A DNA stretch of 20,793 nucleotides from Candidatus Cloacimonadota bacterium (GTDB lineage Bacteria; Cloacimonadota; Cloacimonadia; JGIOTU-2). Of the stretch, positions 6,637 through 14,428 are shown in pieces. The stretch is taken from contig JACNFI010000204.1 of assembly GCA_014384665.1 (NCBI GenBank), positions 1 to 20,793 of the forward strand. Reading direction: 5' to 3'. The notes beneath the pieces were generated by a model, which had not been told where the DNA came from, made no database searches, and saw nothing but the letters and a program-made list of their open reading frames with translations. A program made the position numbers and the translations under genes. How positions within the stretch are numbered: position 1 is the stretch's first letter; every line of letters begins with the position of its first letter.

Positions 6637-8492
6637 CATTAGAACTTTTACTGATAGTTGCTTTTGGCGGCGCATTTCTCACTTATTTTTTAGGCAAGAT
6701 TTCACCGAAACTTAGGAACAGTTTTGCCGTAATCAATGCATTAGCATTGGTAGTTATGACTGCTTGTTTATATGGTCAAACTGTGGAGAAAACTCTCCAT
6801 TTTGGATTTTTGGGTATGCCATTTGTCCTGAGAATAAATATGCTCTCCTGGTTCTTCGCTATCACAATTGTAGGTATTGGTCTATTGTCAATCATATATT
6901 CTCTTAAATACATAGAAAATGAGAAACGATTAGATTATTATTATTTTACTACATTATTTATTAATGCAAGTATGCTGGGAACTATAATTTGTGGTGATTT
7001 AGTATCATTTTTTATATTCTGGGAGATGATGAGTTGGAGTACTTATCTGTTAATAAGTTACAAAGGAGGGGATAAGGCACTTTTTGCTGGAATAAAATAC
7101 ATAATTATGTCAATTATTGGCTCACTTGCAATGCTCATAGGGATTATCAGTTTATATACTCATTTTGGAACACTGGAGATATCAACCTTAGCTGTCCAGA
7201 TACAAGGTGCTTCCCTGAATTATATTCTCTTCATTTTAATTATGTTCTCTGCAGCATTTATAATTATAAATGCATTCTGGCCCCTCCATACCTGGCTTCC
7301 TGATGCACATGCAGAAGCTGTATCTCCATTTTCTTCAATACTTTCTGCAGTATTAGTAAGAAAAGGTATGTATGGACTCTATCTATTTATGTATATGATA
7401 TTGGGATTAAATATTCTGAATAAATTAAAATTCGGTTTCATAAGTTTTACTGGAGTATTTTGCTGGATAGGAGCTATTACCATAGTATTTGCAGCATTAA
7501 CTGCTTTATTACAAAACGATTCTAAAAGAATTCTTGCATGGAGCACCGTAGGCCAGGGTGGTTATATGATTTTAGGGGTTGCATTTGCAACTACTTTGGG
7601 AATGGCAGGTGGTACATTTCACATTCTAAATCACTGTATCTATATAGGATTGCTTTTCTTCGTAGCTGGAGCTATTGAATACCGAACCGGGGGTATTAGG
7701 GACTTAGATTCACTTGGTGGATTGATTAAAAAGATGCCCATAACTTTTATAGGGGGATTAGTCGGCATATTGGGTTTAATTGGTATGCCGCTGACTAATG
7801 GTTTCGTTTCTAAGTGGTTAATATATAAAACATTAATACTTGGAAATCGTCCATTTTTAGCTTTCGCTGCATTTCTGGGTACCTGGGGTACTATTTTATA
7901 CGGATATAAATTTATTCATAATATATTTTTAGGACAGTTACCTGAAAAATATAAAGATATTAAAGAAGTTCCTTTTACAATGCGATTACCGATAATTATA
8001 TTAACAGTATTGGTTTTTCTATTTGGTATACTTCCGGGTATTCCTCTAAAAATGATTAATATTATTGGCGTTTCTTTAGGTTTTGAATCCCTGAATGTCT
8101 CATTAGGTGGGATTACTTCGGATTCCGGTACATTAAATACTATAAACATCTTTGCTGGAATTTTAGTTGCTGGCATAATCATCTGGTTGATTTTTAAAGC
8201 AGGTAGAAAAGCTCCCAAAGTTAATCAATATGATAGCTATGCTGCTGGAGCGGCAATTCCAAAAGGTAAATATCATTACACAGTTAATTTTTATAATCCT
8301 TTAGAACGTATGATTACTCCCTATCTAAAAGATTTTGTTGATGCGTTTTATATAAAGATAACAGAGTGGATTCAGAACCTCTGTAATAGTGTAAGACGGG
8401 TTTATACCGGATATGTTAGTAATTATGTAATGTATATCGTGCTGTTTTTGGCATTTTTGATATTTGTTCAATTAAAATGGAGTTTATGGTAA
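6633..8492 (+). CDS. NuoL/HyfB-like antiporter subunit with C-terminal arm
   Basis: A 619-residue polytopic protein, the second channel-type subunit in tandem. The helix-5 glutamate is E131 in FFIFWEMMSWSTYLL. The helix-7 motif NAFWPLHTWLPDAHAEA lacks the usual lysine at the position before the proline. Beyond about residue 540 comes an extra region with SYAAGAAIPKGKYHYTV, an amphipathic stretch (ERMITPYLKDFVDAFYIKI) and a final helix. This resembles the lateral-helix arm of NuoL/HyfB or MbhI. It could hold the antiporter subunits together and replace a separate MbhI, which is not present. Two tandem MrpD-type subunits recall the MbsH/MbsH' pair of the archaeal Mbs/Mbx complex. Family is secure; exact orthology is not. 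Confidence 0.85.
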   Translation: MTLELLLIVAFGGAFLTYFLGKISPKLRNSFAVINALALVVMTACLYGQTVEKTLHFGFLGMPFVLRINMLSWFFAITIVGIGLLSIIYSLKYIENEKRLDYYYFTTLFINASMLGTIICGDLVSFFIFWEMMSWSTYLLISYKGGDKALFAGIKYIIMSIIGSLAMLIGIISLYTHFGTLEISTLAVQIQGASLNYILFILIMFSAAFIIINAFWPLHTWLPDAHAEAVSPFSSILSAVLVRKGMYGLYLFMYMILGLNILNKLKFGFISFTGVFCWIGAITIVFAALTALLQNDSKRILAWSTVGQGGYMILGVAFATTLGMAGGTFHILNHCIYIGLLFFVAGAIEYRTGGIRDLDSLGGLIKKMPITFIGGLVGILGLIGMPLTNGFVSKWLIYKTLILGNRPFLAFAAFLGTWGTILYGYKFIHNIFLGQLPEKYKDIKEVPFTMRLPIIILTVLVFLFGILPGIPLKMINIIGVSLGFESLNVSLGGITSDSGTLNTINIFAGILVAGIIIWLIFKAGRKAPKVNQYDSYAAGAAIPKGKYHYTVNFYNPLERMITPYLKDFVDAFYIKITEWIQNLCNSVRRVYTGYVSNYVMYIVLFLAFLIFVQLKWSLW

Positions 8493-8495
8493 TGA

Positions 8496-8752
8496 ACCCC
8501 GTTAGAAATTTTACCCTATTAGAAAAGTCTCCATTCACAAAGATGGGTTTAAAAAAGAAAAATAAATTATTTAGAAAGTGTTTAGAAACCTTTCAAAATC
8601 CTTCTAACAGGGTAAATGAAATTACCGTTTATGATGGGGTTCACCCTGTTAAATTTCTTCCTATTTAACAGGGTAAACTTCTCCAATCCCCAGTCAAGTT
8701 GAGGATGACAATAATTTTTTATAGGAGATATAATGAGTATTTCTAACGGGGT
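8496..8752 (+). repeat. Nested inverted repeats of the CTAACGGGGT family
   Basis: This 240-base gene-free spacer and its edges hold three nested inverted repeats. Outer arms: ACCCCGTTAGAAAT at 8496-8509 and ATTTCTAACGGGGT at 8739-8752. Middle arms: ACCCTATTAGA near 8513 and TCTAACAGGGT near 8603. Inner hairpin: CACCCTGTTAAAT near 8641 and ATTTAACAGGGT near 8665. The right outer arm lies inside the next gene and encodes its residues 3-7. The rest has a CAGTCAAGTTGAGGATGACA stretch and the AGGAGA ribosome site at about 8723. The 63-codon ORF across it is repeat-derived and not counted as a gene. Confidence 0.65.
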
Positions 8753-9686
8753 GAACATTTGGGAAATTATTTTATCACCACTTATAGCTTTGATTATTGG
8801 AATATTCTTTTTAGGTTTAGCAAGGAAAATAATAGCAAGAATCCATTGGCGTTACGGACCTCCTATTACCCAACCGGTTATAGATATTATCAGGATGTTT
8901 AGCCAAAAAGGAATAAGTCATGGATTTATATTCGATATTGGAATAATTCTTTCTTTAACAGGGTCTTTTATTGTTATTCTATTTCTTCCGTTAGGAAAAA
9001 TGTGTCCATTAAGTTCCGGAGGTTTACTGGCAATATTGTATCTTATGCTTTTAGCGCCTTTAGGTATAGCATTAAGCAGTGGTGAAGCAGCAAATCCTAA
9101 TTCCAGTATTGGAATATCAAGAAAATTTCTTCTGGCTCTTGGATATGAGGTTCCGTTATTACTTATTCTTCTTGCAGTTATGACGCATTATAATACTATT
9201 TCATTAATTGAAATAGTAAGAATACAATCAACTACAGGATGGTCTTTTGGCTCTTTACCTTTGTTGTTATCTGGAATTGCTTATTTTCTGATACTTCCGG
9301 CTATTCTGGGAATTAGACCTTTTGAAGTTGTTGGTGCAGCCCAGGAAATTTCTTCAGGACCGAATGCCGAATTTGGTGGAAAATTTTTGGCTTTTTCTAC
9401 TATACAACATGCTTTACACGAATTTATTGGTATTTCTCTTTTTGTAAATTTGTTTCTCGGAGGGTGGGGTTTGTTTGGAATTTTAGAACCCATCACAAAT
9501 ACAGTATGGAGTGTGATTTTTGGTATAATCATTTTCTTTATCAAGATGTTAATAGTGTTTATTGTTGAGCTTTTTATAAATGCTGTGTTCCCTCGTTTCA
9601 GGATTGAGCAGGCGGTGAGATATTTATGGAAATGGCCTACATTATTCGCCTTTATAGGGTTGATAGTTGTAGTTGTGGTGAAATGA
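8733..9686 (+). CDS. NuoH-like membrane anchor, core 1
   Basis: A 317-residue protein with about eight transmembrane helices, of the NuoH/MbhM/HycD family. Visible features are the amphipathic start, IHWRYGPPITQPVIDIIRM at about residues 33-51, the LGIRPFEVVGAAQEISSGPN loop near 190-210, and the closing RIEQAVRYLWKWPTLFAF. The subunit links the membrane ion-channel arm to the NuoB/NuoD module and forms the start of the proton path. An AGGAGA site supports the ATG. The first residues (MSISNGVN) are encoded by a repeat arm. It resembles the second NuoH of this window only in family features, so the two are not recent duplicates. Confidence 0.88.
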   Translation: MSISNGVNIWEIILSPLIALIIGIFFLGLARKIIARIHWRYGPPITQPVIDIIRMFSQKGISHGFIFDIGIILSLTGSFIVILFLPLGKMCPLSSGGLLAILYLMLLAPLGIALSSGEAANPNSSIGISRKFLLALGYEVPLLLILLAVMTHYNTISLIEIVRIQSTTGWSFGSLPLLLSGIAYFLILPAILGIRPFEVVGAAQEISSGPNAEFGGKFLAFSTIQHALHEFIGISLFVNLFLGGWGLFGILEPITNTVWSVIFGIIIFFIKMLIVFIVELFINAVFPRFRIEQAVRYLWKWPTLFAFIGLIVVVVVK

Positions 9687-9691
9687 GTAAT

Positions 9692-9843
9692 CGTTTACAA
9701 CAGTTTACAGTTTACGGTTTACAGTTTACGGTTTCTGAAAAATAATGTTAAGATTTAACTATGAGTTTTTCTTTATCTAATGCTTTGAATAAAAACCGTT
9801 AACTGTTAACTGTAAACTGATAACTGGTAACTGTTTACTAACC
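9692..9843 (+). mobile_element. Miniature S23-type unit D (heptamer IR-flanked)
   Basis: The left arm (about 9692-9735) is made of GTTTACA/GTTTACG 7-mers. The right arm (about 9797-9843) is made of AACCGTT/AACTGTT/AACTGTA/AACTGAT 7-mers. The arms can pair over roughly 30 bases with a few mismatches. The loop carries the shared leader and a 13-residue ORF, MSFSLSNALNKNR (9761-9802). This is the S23 start (MSxS) joined in frame to its exact last nine residues. The stop codon again falls in the first right-arm heptamer. The unit fills the spacer between the core 1 nuoH- and nuoB-like genes and leaves the next GAGGT ribosome site free. Confidence 0.7.
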
Positions 9844-9860
9844 GAACGAAGTGAGGTTGA

Positions 9861-10418
9861 ATGGATAGAAATCAACTTAAAAAATGGTTTAAATCTCCAG
9901 CAAAAATGGGGCATAAGTATTCCCTTCATGTTATATATTTTTGTACAGGATGTGGAATTATTGAAATACCGCCTTCTATAACAACAAGGTGGGATGCAGA
10001 ACGATTCGGCATAATTCCAGTGGCTACACCAAGGCAAGCGAACCTTTTCCTTATTACAGGATATGTTTCCGTAAAGACCTTGAAACCAATTATACGGACT
10101 TATGAGCAGATGCCAGATCCAAAATTTACCGTAGGTTTTGGCTCTTGTCCTATAAATGGGGGGATGTATTGGGATTCATACAATACAATAAAGCATTTGG
10201 ATAAATATATTCCTATAGATGGTTGGATTGCAGGATGTATGCCAAGACCCGAAGCTATCTTTATTGCTGTAACTCATCTCTGGACATTGATAGATAAAGA
10301 AATGGCAGACGGTTATAAAAAATACAGAGAAAACTATAAATATTACAGAGCGAACCAAGAACAACTTTATGGCAAATTAGAATGGCCACCATTATTTGCA
10401 GGGAAAGATAAGAAATGA
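9861..10418 (+). CDS. NuoB-like Fe-S subunit, core 1
   Basis: A 185-residue cytoplasmic subunit of the NuoB/MbhJ family (related to the small subunit of [NiFe] hydrogenases). It holds the 4Fe-4S cluster nearest the catalytic or quinone-like site. The four ligands are visible as C28-x2-C31, C96 in GSCP, and C126 in GCMPRPEA. The conserved glutamate is one position further from the second cysteine than in the core 2 copy (C-x2-C-x3-E rather than C-x2-C-x2-E). A GAGGT site eight bases or less before the ATG supports the start. Its stop overlaps the nuoC-like start by four bases. Compared with the core 2 version (139 residues) it has longer termini. Confidence 0.9.
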   Translation: MDRNQLKKWFKSPAKMGHKYSLHVIYFCTGCGIIEIPPSITTRWDAERFGIIPVATPRQANLFLITGYVSVKTLKPIIRTYEQMPDPKFTVGFGSCPINGGMYWDSYNTIKHLDKYIPIDGWIAGCMPRPEAIFIAVTHLWTLIDKEMADGYKKYRENYKYYRANQEQLYGKLEWPPLFAGKDKK

Positions 10419-10939
10419 AATCGCTTAAGAAAAAACTTGAATCATCATTTGACAACATCAGAGTAGATATTACTAAAGATAATAGATTGACTATAACCAT
10501 CAAAAAAGATGGAATTATTTCCATCTTAAGTTTTCTTAAAAAATTAGGATATGAACATTTAGCTCTTATCTCCTGCGTTGACTGGATAGAAGAAAATGAA
10601 TTTGAACTTGTCTATATTCTTTCTGCTTATATGGAAAATGATAAAGAATATACCGAGAAAGAAAAAAGAAGTATTATTATTAAAACAAGAATTTCCAGAG
10701 AAAAGGCAGAATTTATGACAATAATAAACATTTTTGAAAATGCTGAACCTTACGAACGGGAGTTACATGAACTTTTCGGGATAAATTTTGAAGGACATCC
10801 GAGATTGACACCACTTTTCCTGGAAAGAGAATATGAAATACCTCCTTTCAGAAAAGATTTTGATACAAGAAAATATGTAAAAGATGTCTTTGATAAAATT
10901 CCTACCATTGAAGAAAGAGAGAAAAATGAAAACCACTGA
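10415..10939 (+). CDS. NuoC-like 30 kDa subunit, core 1
   Basis: A 174-residue soluble subunit of the NuoC/MbhK/HycE N-terminal family. The motif YERELHELFGINFEGHP at about residues 110-126 is the family signature. It has no cofactor; it helps assemble NuoB and NuoD in the peripheral arm. It is translationally coupled to the nuoB-like gene (ATGA overlap). The stop codon (10937-10939) lies inside the repeat AACCACTGAG that begins the next unit, so the last residues (NH) and the stop appear to come from an inserted element. Confidence 0.88.
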   Translation: MKSLKKKLESSFDNIRVDITKDNRLTITIKKDGIISILSFLKKLGYEHLALISCVDWIEENEFELVYILSAYMENDKEYTEKEKRSIIIKTRISREKAEFMTIINIFENAEPYERELHELFGINFEGHPRLTPLFLEREYEIPPFRKDFDTRKYVKDVFDKIPTIEEREKNENH

Positions 10940-11369
10940 GAACACCCCAGTGGAAGGAAAAGAAAAGAATGATTCCACAGGGCAGGCAGAATACACAGAG
11001 AAGAAATATCCTAATTCTGAAATAACAAGCAGAATAATTAAATGTGCTATTGAGGTTCACAAGGTGTTAGGTCCAGGCTTTATGGAAAGTATATATGAAA
11101 GAGCTCTGATTTGCGAGATGAGGCAAGACGGCTTAAAAGTTGATGCTCAGGTACTGGTTCCAATAGTCTATAAAGGGAATAATGTAGGAGAGCATAGATT
11201 AGATTTACTCGTGGAAGGTGCTGTAATAGTTGAGAATAAAACAGTAAAGGAGTTCAATGAAGTTCATCAAGCACAGGTTTTGTCTTATCTTAAAGCTACA
11301 GGTAAAAGGATTGGACTTTTGCTAAATTTTGCTAAAACGAAATTAGAGATAAAAAGAATTATATTATGA
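10926..11369 (+). CDS. GxxExxY family protein
   Basis: A 147-residue protein from the ATG at 10926, preceded by a GAAAGAGAG stretch. An upstream in-frame ATG at 10884 is possible but lies deep in the nuoC-like gene with no clear ribosome site. The conserved core begins at YPNSEITSRIIKCAIEVHK. It includes the naming motif GPGFMESIY, then RLDLLVEGAVIVENK, which has the D-x(n)-E-x-K layout of PD-(D/E)XK nuclease folds. The biochemical role is unknown. The gene is common in genomes of uncultured bacteria and is not part of complex I. The first 20 residues are low-complexity and partly encoded by the flanking repeat. The setting suggests a small selfish module, not an operon partner. Confidence 0.85.
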   Translation: MKTTENTPVEGKEKNDSTGQAEYTEKKYPNSEITSRIIKCAIEVHKVLGPGFMESIYERALICEMRQDGLKVDAQVLVPIVYKGNNVGEHRLDLLVEGAVIVENKTVKEFNEVHQAQVLSYLKATGKRIGLLLNFAKTKLEIKRIIL

Positions 11370-11426
11370 TCTTTAAAGTATTAACTAAAATTAAATTTTT
11401 CAGTGTCTTCAGTGTCTTCAGTGGTT
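10931..11426 (+). mobile_element. IR-flanked unit carrying the GxxExxY gene
   Basis: The right end (11401-11426) has nine-base tandem copies of CAGTGTCTT ending in CAGTGGTT. Its reverse complement begins AACCACTGA, identical to the left end at 10931-10939, and continues with similar ACAC/CTG spacing. The gene sits between these inverted arms. The left arm carries the stop codon of the nuoC-like gene, which suggests insertion at its very end. The plan matches the S23 units, but the repeat sequence and period are different. Confidence 0.6.
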
Positions 11427-11451
11427 ACAATCTTAGATAAGGATAATTAAA

Positions 11452-12552
11452 ATGAGAGAACTTGAACTCTATTTTGGTCCCCAGCATCTTGGAATGGTTG
11501 GGAATTTCAGTATTACACTGAAGGTTGAAGGTGACCGTATTATTAATGCTACTGCTAATCCAGGATACTTACATCGTGGATTTGAAAAACTTATGGAATA
11601 CAGAACCTGGATGCAGAATTTCCCTTTGGTTTGTAGAATAAATGTTGTTGAACCCGACCATATGGAATTAATTTATTCTATGGGAGTTGAAAAATTAGCC
11701 AATATTGAAGTCCCTGAGAGAGGAAAATTTATAAGAAGTATATATTGTGAACTTGCTCGGGTAGGTTCTCATTTATTTGGATTATGGGCTTATTCTAATA
11801 TGCTCGGTTTTGATACAGCTGCAAATTGGGCAATGTATCATCGAGACCTTGTATTGGATCTGTTTGAGGAACTTACTGGTGCAAGAGTCTATCATATTTA
11901 TATCCGTCCTGGTGGAGTAAGACGCGATTTCCCTGAAGGTTTTGAAGATAAAATTGTTAAAACCTTACATTCTATCGGTGGTAAAGTTCCCGATTACAAT
12001 GCTACATTTTTTGAAAATCGCCTTTTTGAAAAAAGAGCCAAAAATGTTGGCAAAATAACCCGGGAACAAGCTATAAAAATGGGAGCAGTTGGTCATGCTA
12101 TTAGAGCTACCGGGATGAAATATGATATAAGAAAAATTGAACCTTATGCAGCGTATGATAAAGTAGAATGGGATGTTCCTACAAGAGAAGGTGGAGATGC
12201 TTATTCACGGCTTCTGGCTATTCGTGATGAGATGATAGAAAGTGTTCATATGATATTTAAACTGATTGATAAAATGCCGAAAAAAGGTGATGTCTTCACT
12301 AAAACTCCTAATCCTTTTAAGTGGAGAATACCAGCAGGAGAAGCTTATGTAAGATGTGAATCTTCACGAGGAGAATTAGGACTTTACATCGTAAGTGATG
12401 GTGGAGATAAACCTTATCGTGTTCATTTCAGAACCCCTTCTTATTCTCATGGACTGACTATTTTAGAAAAAGCACTTGAGGGTGAAAGCATTGCGGATGT
12501 CGGTAATATTATGATTAGTTTGTATGTAGTAGCTCCAGAAATTGATAGATAA
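11452..12552 (+). CDS. NuoD-like subunit without [NiFe] site, core 1
   Basis: A 366-residue soluble subunit of the NuoD/[NiFe] hydrogenase large-subunit superfamily. Conserved blocks are FGPQHLGMVGNFSITLKVEG at the start, GYLHRGFEKLMEYRT at about 38-52, HLFGLWAYSNMLGFDTA and the C-terminal SLYVVAPEIDR. The region that carries CxxC in hydrogenases reads VCRINVVEPDH here, with no CxxC. The C-terminal DPCxxC is absent. No [NiFe] centre can be bound, so it is not a hydrogenase; it is closer to complex I NuoD or to the catalytic subunit of Mbx/Mbs-type enzymes. The acceptor (ferredoxin side only, polysulfide, quinone or other) cannot be told. An AAGGA site precedes the ATG, just after the GxxExxY unit. 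Confidence 0.88.
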   Translation: MRELELYFGPQHLGMVGNFSITLKVEGDRIINATANPGYLHRGFEKLMEYRTWMQNFPLVCRINVVEPDHMELIYSMGVEKLANIEVPERGKFIRSIYCELARVGSHLFGLWAYSNMLGFDTAANWAMYHRDLVLDLFEELTGARVYHIYIRPGGVRRDFPEGFEDKIVKTLHSIGGKVPDYNATFFENRLFEKRAKNVGKITREQAIKMGAVGHAIRATGMKYDIRKIEPYAAYDKVEWDVPTREGGDAYSRLLAIRDEMIESVHMIFKLIDKMPKKGDVFTKTPNPFKWRIPAGEAYVRCESSRGELGLYIVSDGGDKPYRVHFRTPSYSHGLTILEKALEGESIADVGNIMISLYVVAPEIDR

Positions 12553-12574
12553 AAAATAAGCATAGGATAAAAAA

Positions 12575-14428
12575 ATGTCTGAAACAAGTTTTTTAAATCC
12601 GTTTAAGGCAATAAAATATTTATTTGAGAAACCTAAAACATTAAGGTATCCTTTTGAACTTAAAGAACCAGCATTGCGATATAGAGGTTTTCATCTTAAT
12701 GATTGGGACAAATGTACAGGTTGCGGAAATTGTGCGGATATTTGCCCTAACGAAGCAATTGAAATGGTGAAGATACCTGAATTGGAATCAAAACCTGAGG
12801 AAGGAATTAAAGATGAACGACCAAAACTAGACTATGGTAGATGCTGTTTTTGCGGTTTATGCGTTGATATTTGCCCTCCTGGCTCGCTGTCACTAACAAG
12901 AGATTATTTTCATATACATTTTGATACTGATACCTTTAAATTTATTCCAAAAGATGAGAAACTGGATAAAGAAACTTTTGTACCTGCAGAGAAATATTCA
13001 GTACTAAAAGCCAGTTTGTCGCTCAGGAAAAGAGATTATCAAGGCTTTTCACCTGAACTTAAGTACGCTCTTTTTGAACCTGAAAGAGTTGAAATGCCTC
13101 AGGTTTCTCCAGAAAAGAGAAAACTTTCATTCATCGAACAAGTAATCGGTTATAATAAAGATGAAGCAAAACAAGAAGCTGGACGCTGTCTTGAGTGTAA
13201 ACTTTGCGAAGAAGCATGTCCTGCACATCTGAAAATATCAGAATATATTGATGCGATTTATAGAGATGAACCAAAAGAATCACTTGAAAAAATATATGAG
13301 GATAACCCGATTCCTTCCATTTGTGGAAGAATATGTATGAAACATTGTGAAGATGCTTGCTCACTAAGAATAAGAGGAGATGCTCTTGCTATTAGATGGC
13401 TCAAACGGTATGCGGCTGACCAGATTAAGAATTTTAAAGAAGAACTTGAGATACATCCAGGTGAGCCTACAGGAAAGAAAGTTGGTATCATTGGTGCAGG
13501 ACCAAGTGGATTGTCATTGGCATATTTTCTACGACTTCAAGGTCATAAAGTTGTTGTTTATGATGAACTTCCTGGTGGTGGTGGAGCTATTAGAACAGGT
13601 CCCCCAACTTACAGATTGCCTTTAGAAGCGATTGATAAAGATGTTAATTATATAGAATCTCTTGGAGTTGAATTCAAATTCAATACCAAGGTAGGAGGAG
13701 ATATTGAATTTGAAAAACTCTTGAATGATTATGATGCTGTTTTCATCGGAATAGGAACTACAATTGGTTTTTCCACAAGAGTAAAAAATTCCGAAAAATG
13801 TATTTTAGCTCTTGATTTTCTGAAAGATAATAAAATTGGCGAACAGAGAAAAGTTGGCAAAGAAGTCATTGTCATCGGTGGTGGAAATGTAGCAATGGAT
13901 GTGGCAAGAGAAACAATAAGACTTCAGCATATACAATATCCAGATGAAAAAGTAATCACGAAAACAGTTTCATTAGAGGATTGGGATGAATTACCAGCTA
14001 CAGAGGAAGAAGTAGAAGAAGCAAAAGAAGAAGATGTACAATTTAATCCTGCCTGGGGACCAAAAGAGGTTGTACTTGATGAAAATGGGAATATAAAAGG
14101 TCTTTTATGTAAAAAAGTGAAATCAGTATTTGATGAGAAAGGAAGATTTGCTCCTACTTTTTATGAAGATAAAACAAAATTTCTTCAAGGAGATATGATA
14201 ATAGAAGCGATTGGGCAAAGAGCAGATTTTTCATTTCTTCCTGATGAACTTTCTGATAAACTCGAATTTACTGAAAGAAAGAAAGTAAAAGTTGATGAAA
14301 ATGGTATGACTTCAATTCCAAAGGTTTTCGCTGGCGGGGATATAGTTAACATAAATTTAGATGCGGTTACAGCAATCGCAGATGCTAAAATTGCTGCACA
14401 AGGTATTGACAAATATTTGAAAAAATAA
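12575..14428 (+). CDS. NuoI-like ferredoxin fused to GltD/NfnB-like FAD-NAD(P) oxidoreductase
   Basis: A 617-residue two-part protein. Residues 1-160 are a NuoI/MbhN-type domain with two 4Fe-4S motifs: C47-x2-C50-x2-C53-x3-C57 and C90-x2-C93-x2-C96-x3-C100. Residues 180-617 match glutamate synthase small-subunit-like proteins (GltD, NfnB, SudA). These have further cluster ligands (C205, C208, C211, C215 and C250, C254, C258, C262), an FAD-binding GAGPSG at 307-312, a pyridine-nucleotide motif GGGNVAMD at 435-442 and AGGD near the end. The chain is continuous, with no stop or slip at the joint. NuoI normally bridges NuoB/NuoD to the electron input module. The fusion suggests that NAD(P)H (or NAD(P)+) and ferredoxin-level carriers exchange electrons directly with core 1. 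No GltB or NfnA partner is present. Confidence 0.88.
   Translation: MSETSFLNPFKAIKYLFEKPKTLRYPFELKEPALRYRGFHLNDWDKCTGCGNCADICPNEAIEMVKIPELESKPEEGIKDERPKLDYGRCCFCGLCVDICPPGSLSLTRDYFHIHFDTDTFKFIPKDEKLDKETFVPAEKYSVLKASLSLRKRDYQGFSPELKYALFEPERVEMPQVSPEKRKLSFIEQVIGYNKDEAKQEAGRCLECKLCEEACPAHLKISEYIDAIYRDEPKESLEKIYEDNPIPSICGRICMKHCEDACSLRIRGDALAIRWLKRYAADQIKNFKEELEIHPGEPTGKKVGIIGAGPSGLSLAYFLRLQGHKVVVYDELPGGGGAIRTGPPTYRLPLEAIDKDVNYIESLGVEFKFNTKVGGDIEFEKLLNDYDAVFIGIGTTIGFSTRVKNSEKCILALDFLKDNKIGEQRKVGKEVIVIGGGNVAMDVARETIRLQHIQYPDEKVITKTVSLEDWDELPATEEEVEEAKEEDVQFNPAWGPKEVVLDENGNIKGLLCKKVKSVFDEKGRFAPTFYEDKTKFLQGDMIIEAIGQRADFSFLPDELSDKLEFTERKKVKVDENGMTSIPKVFAGGDIVNINLDAVTAIADAKIAAQGIDKYLKK

Noticed and set aside
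8477..8668. 63-codon ORF between the NuoL-like and NuoH-like genes
   Set aside because: It overlaps the end of the NuoL-like gene, has no clear ribosome site and consists mostly of CCCCGTTAG-type repeats; its NPVRN start is the repeat read in another frame.
11452..12552. [NiFe] hydrogenase catalytic subunit in core 1
   Set aside because: Neither the N-terminal nor the C-terminal CxxC is present, so a nickel-iron site cannot form.
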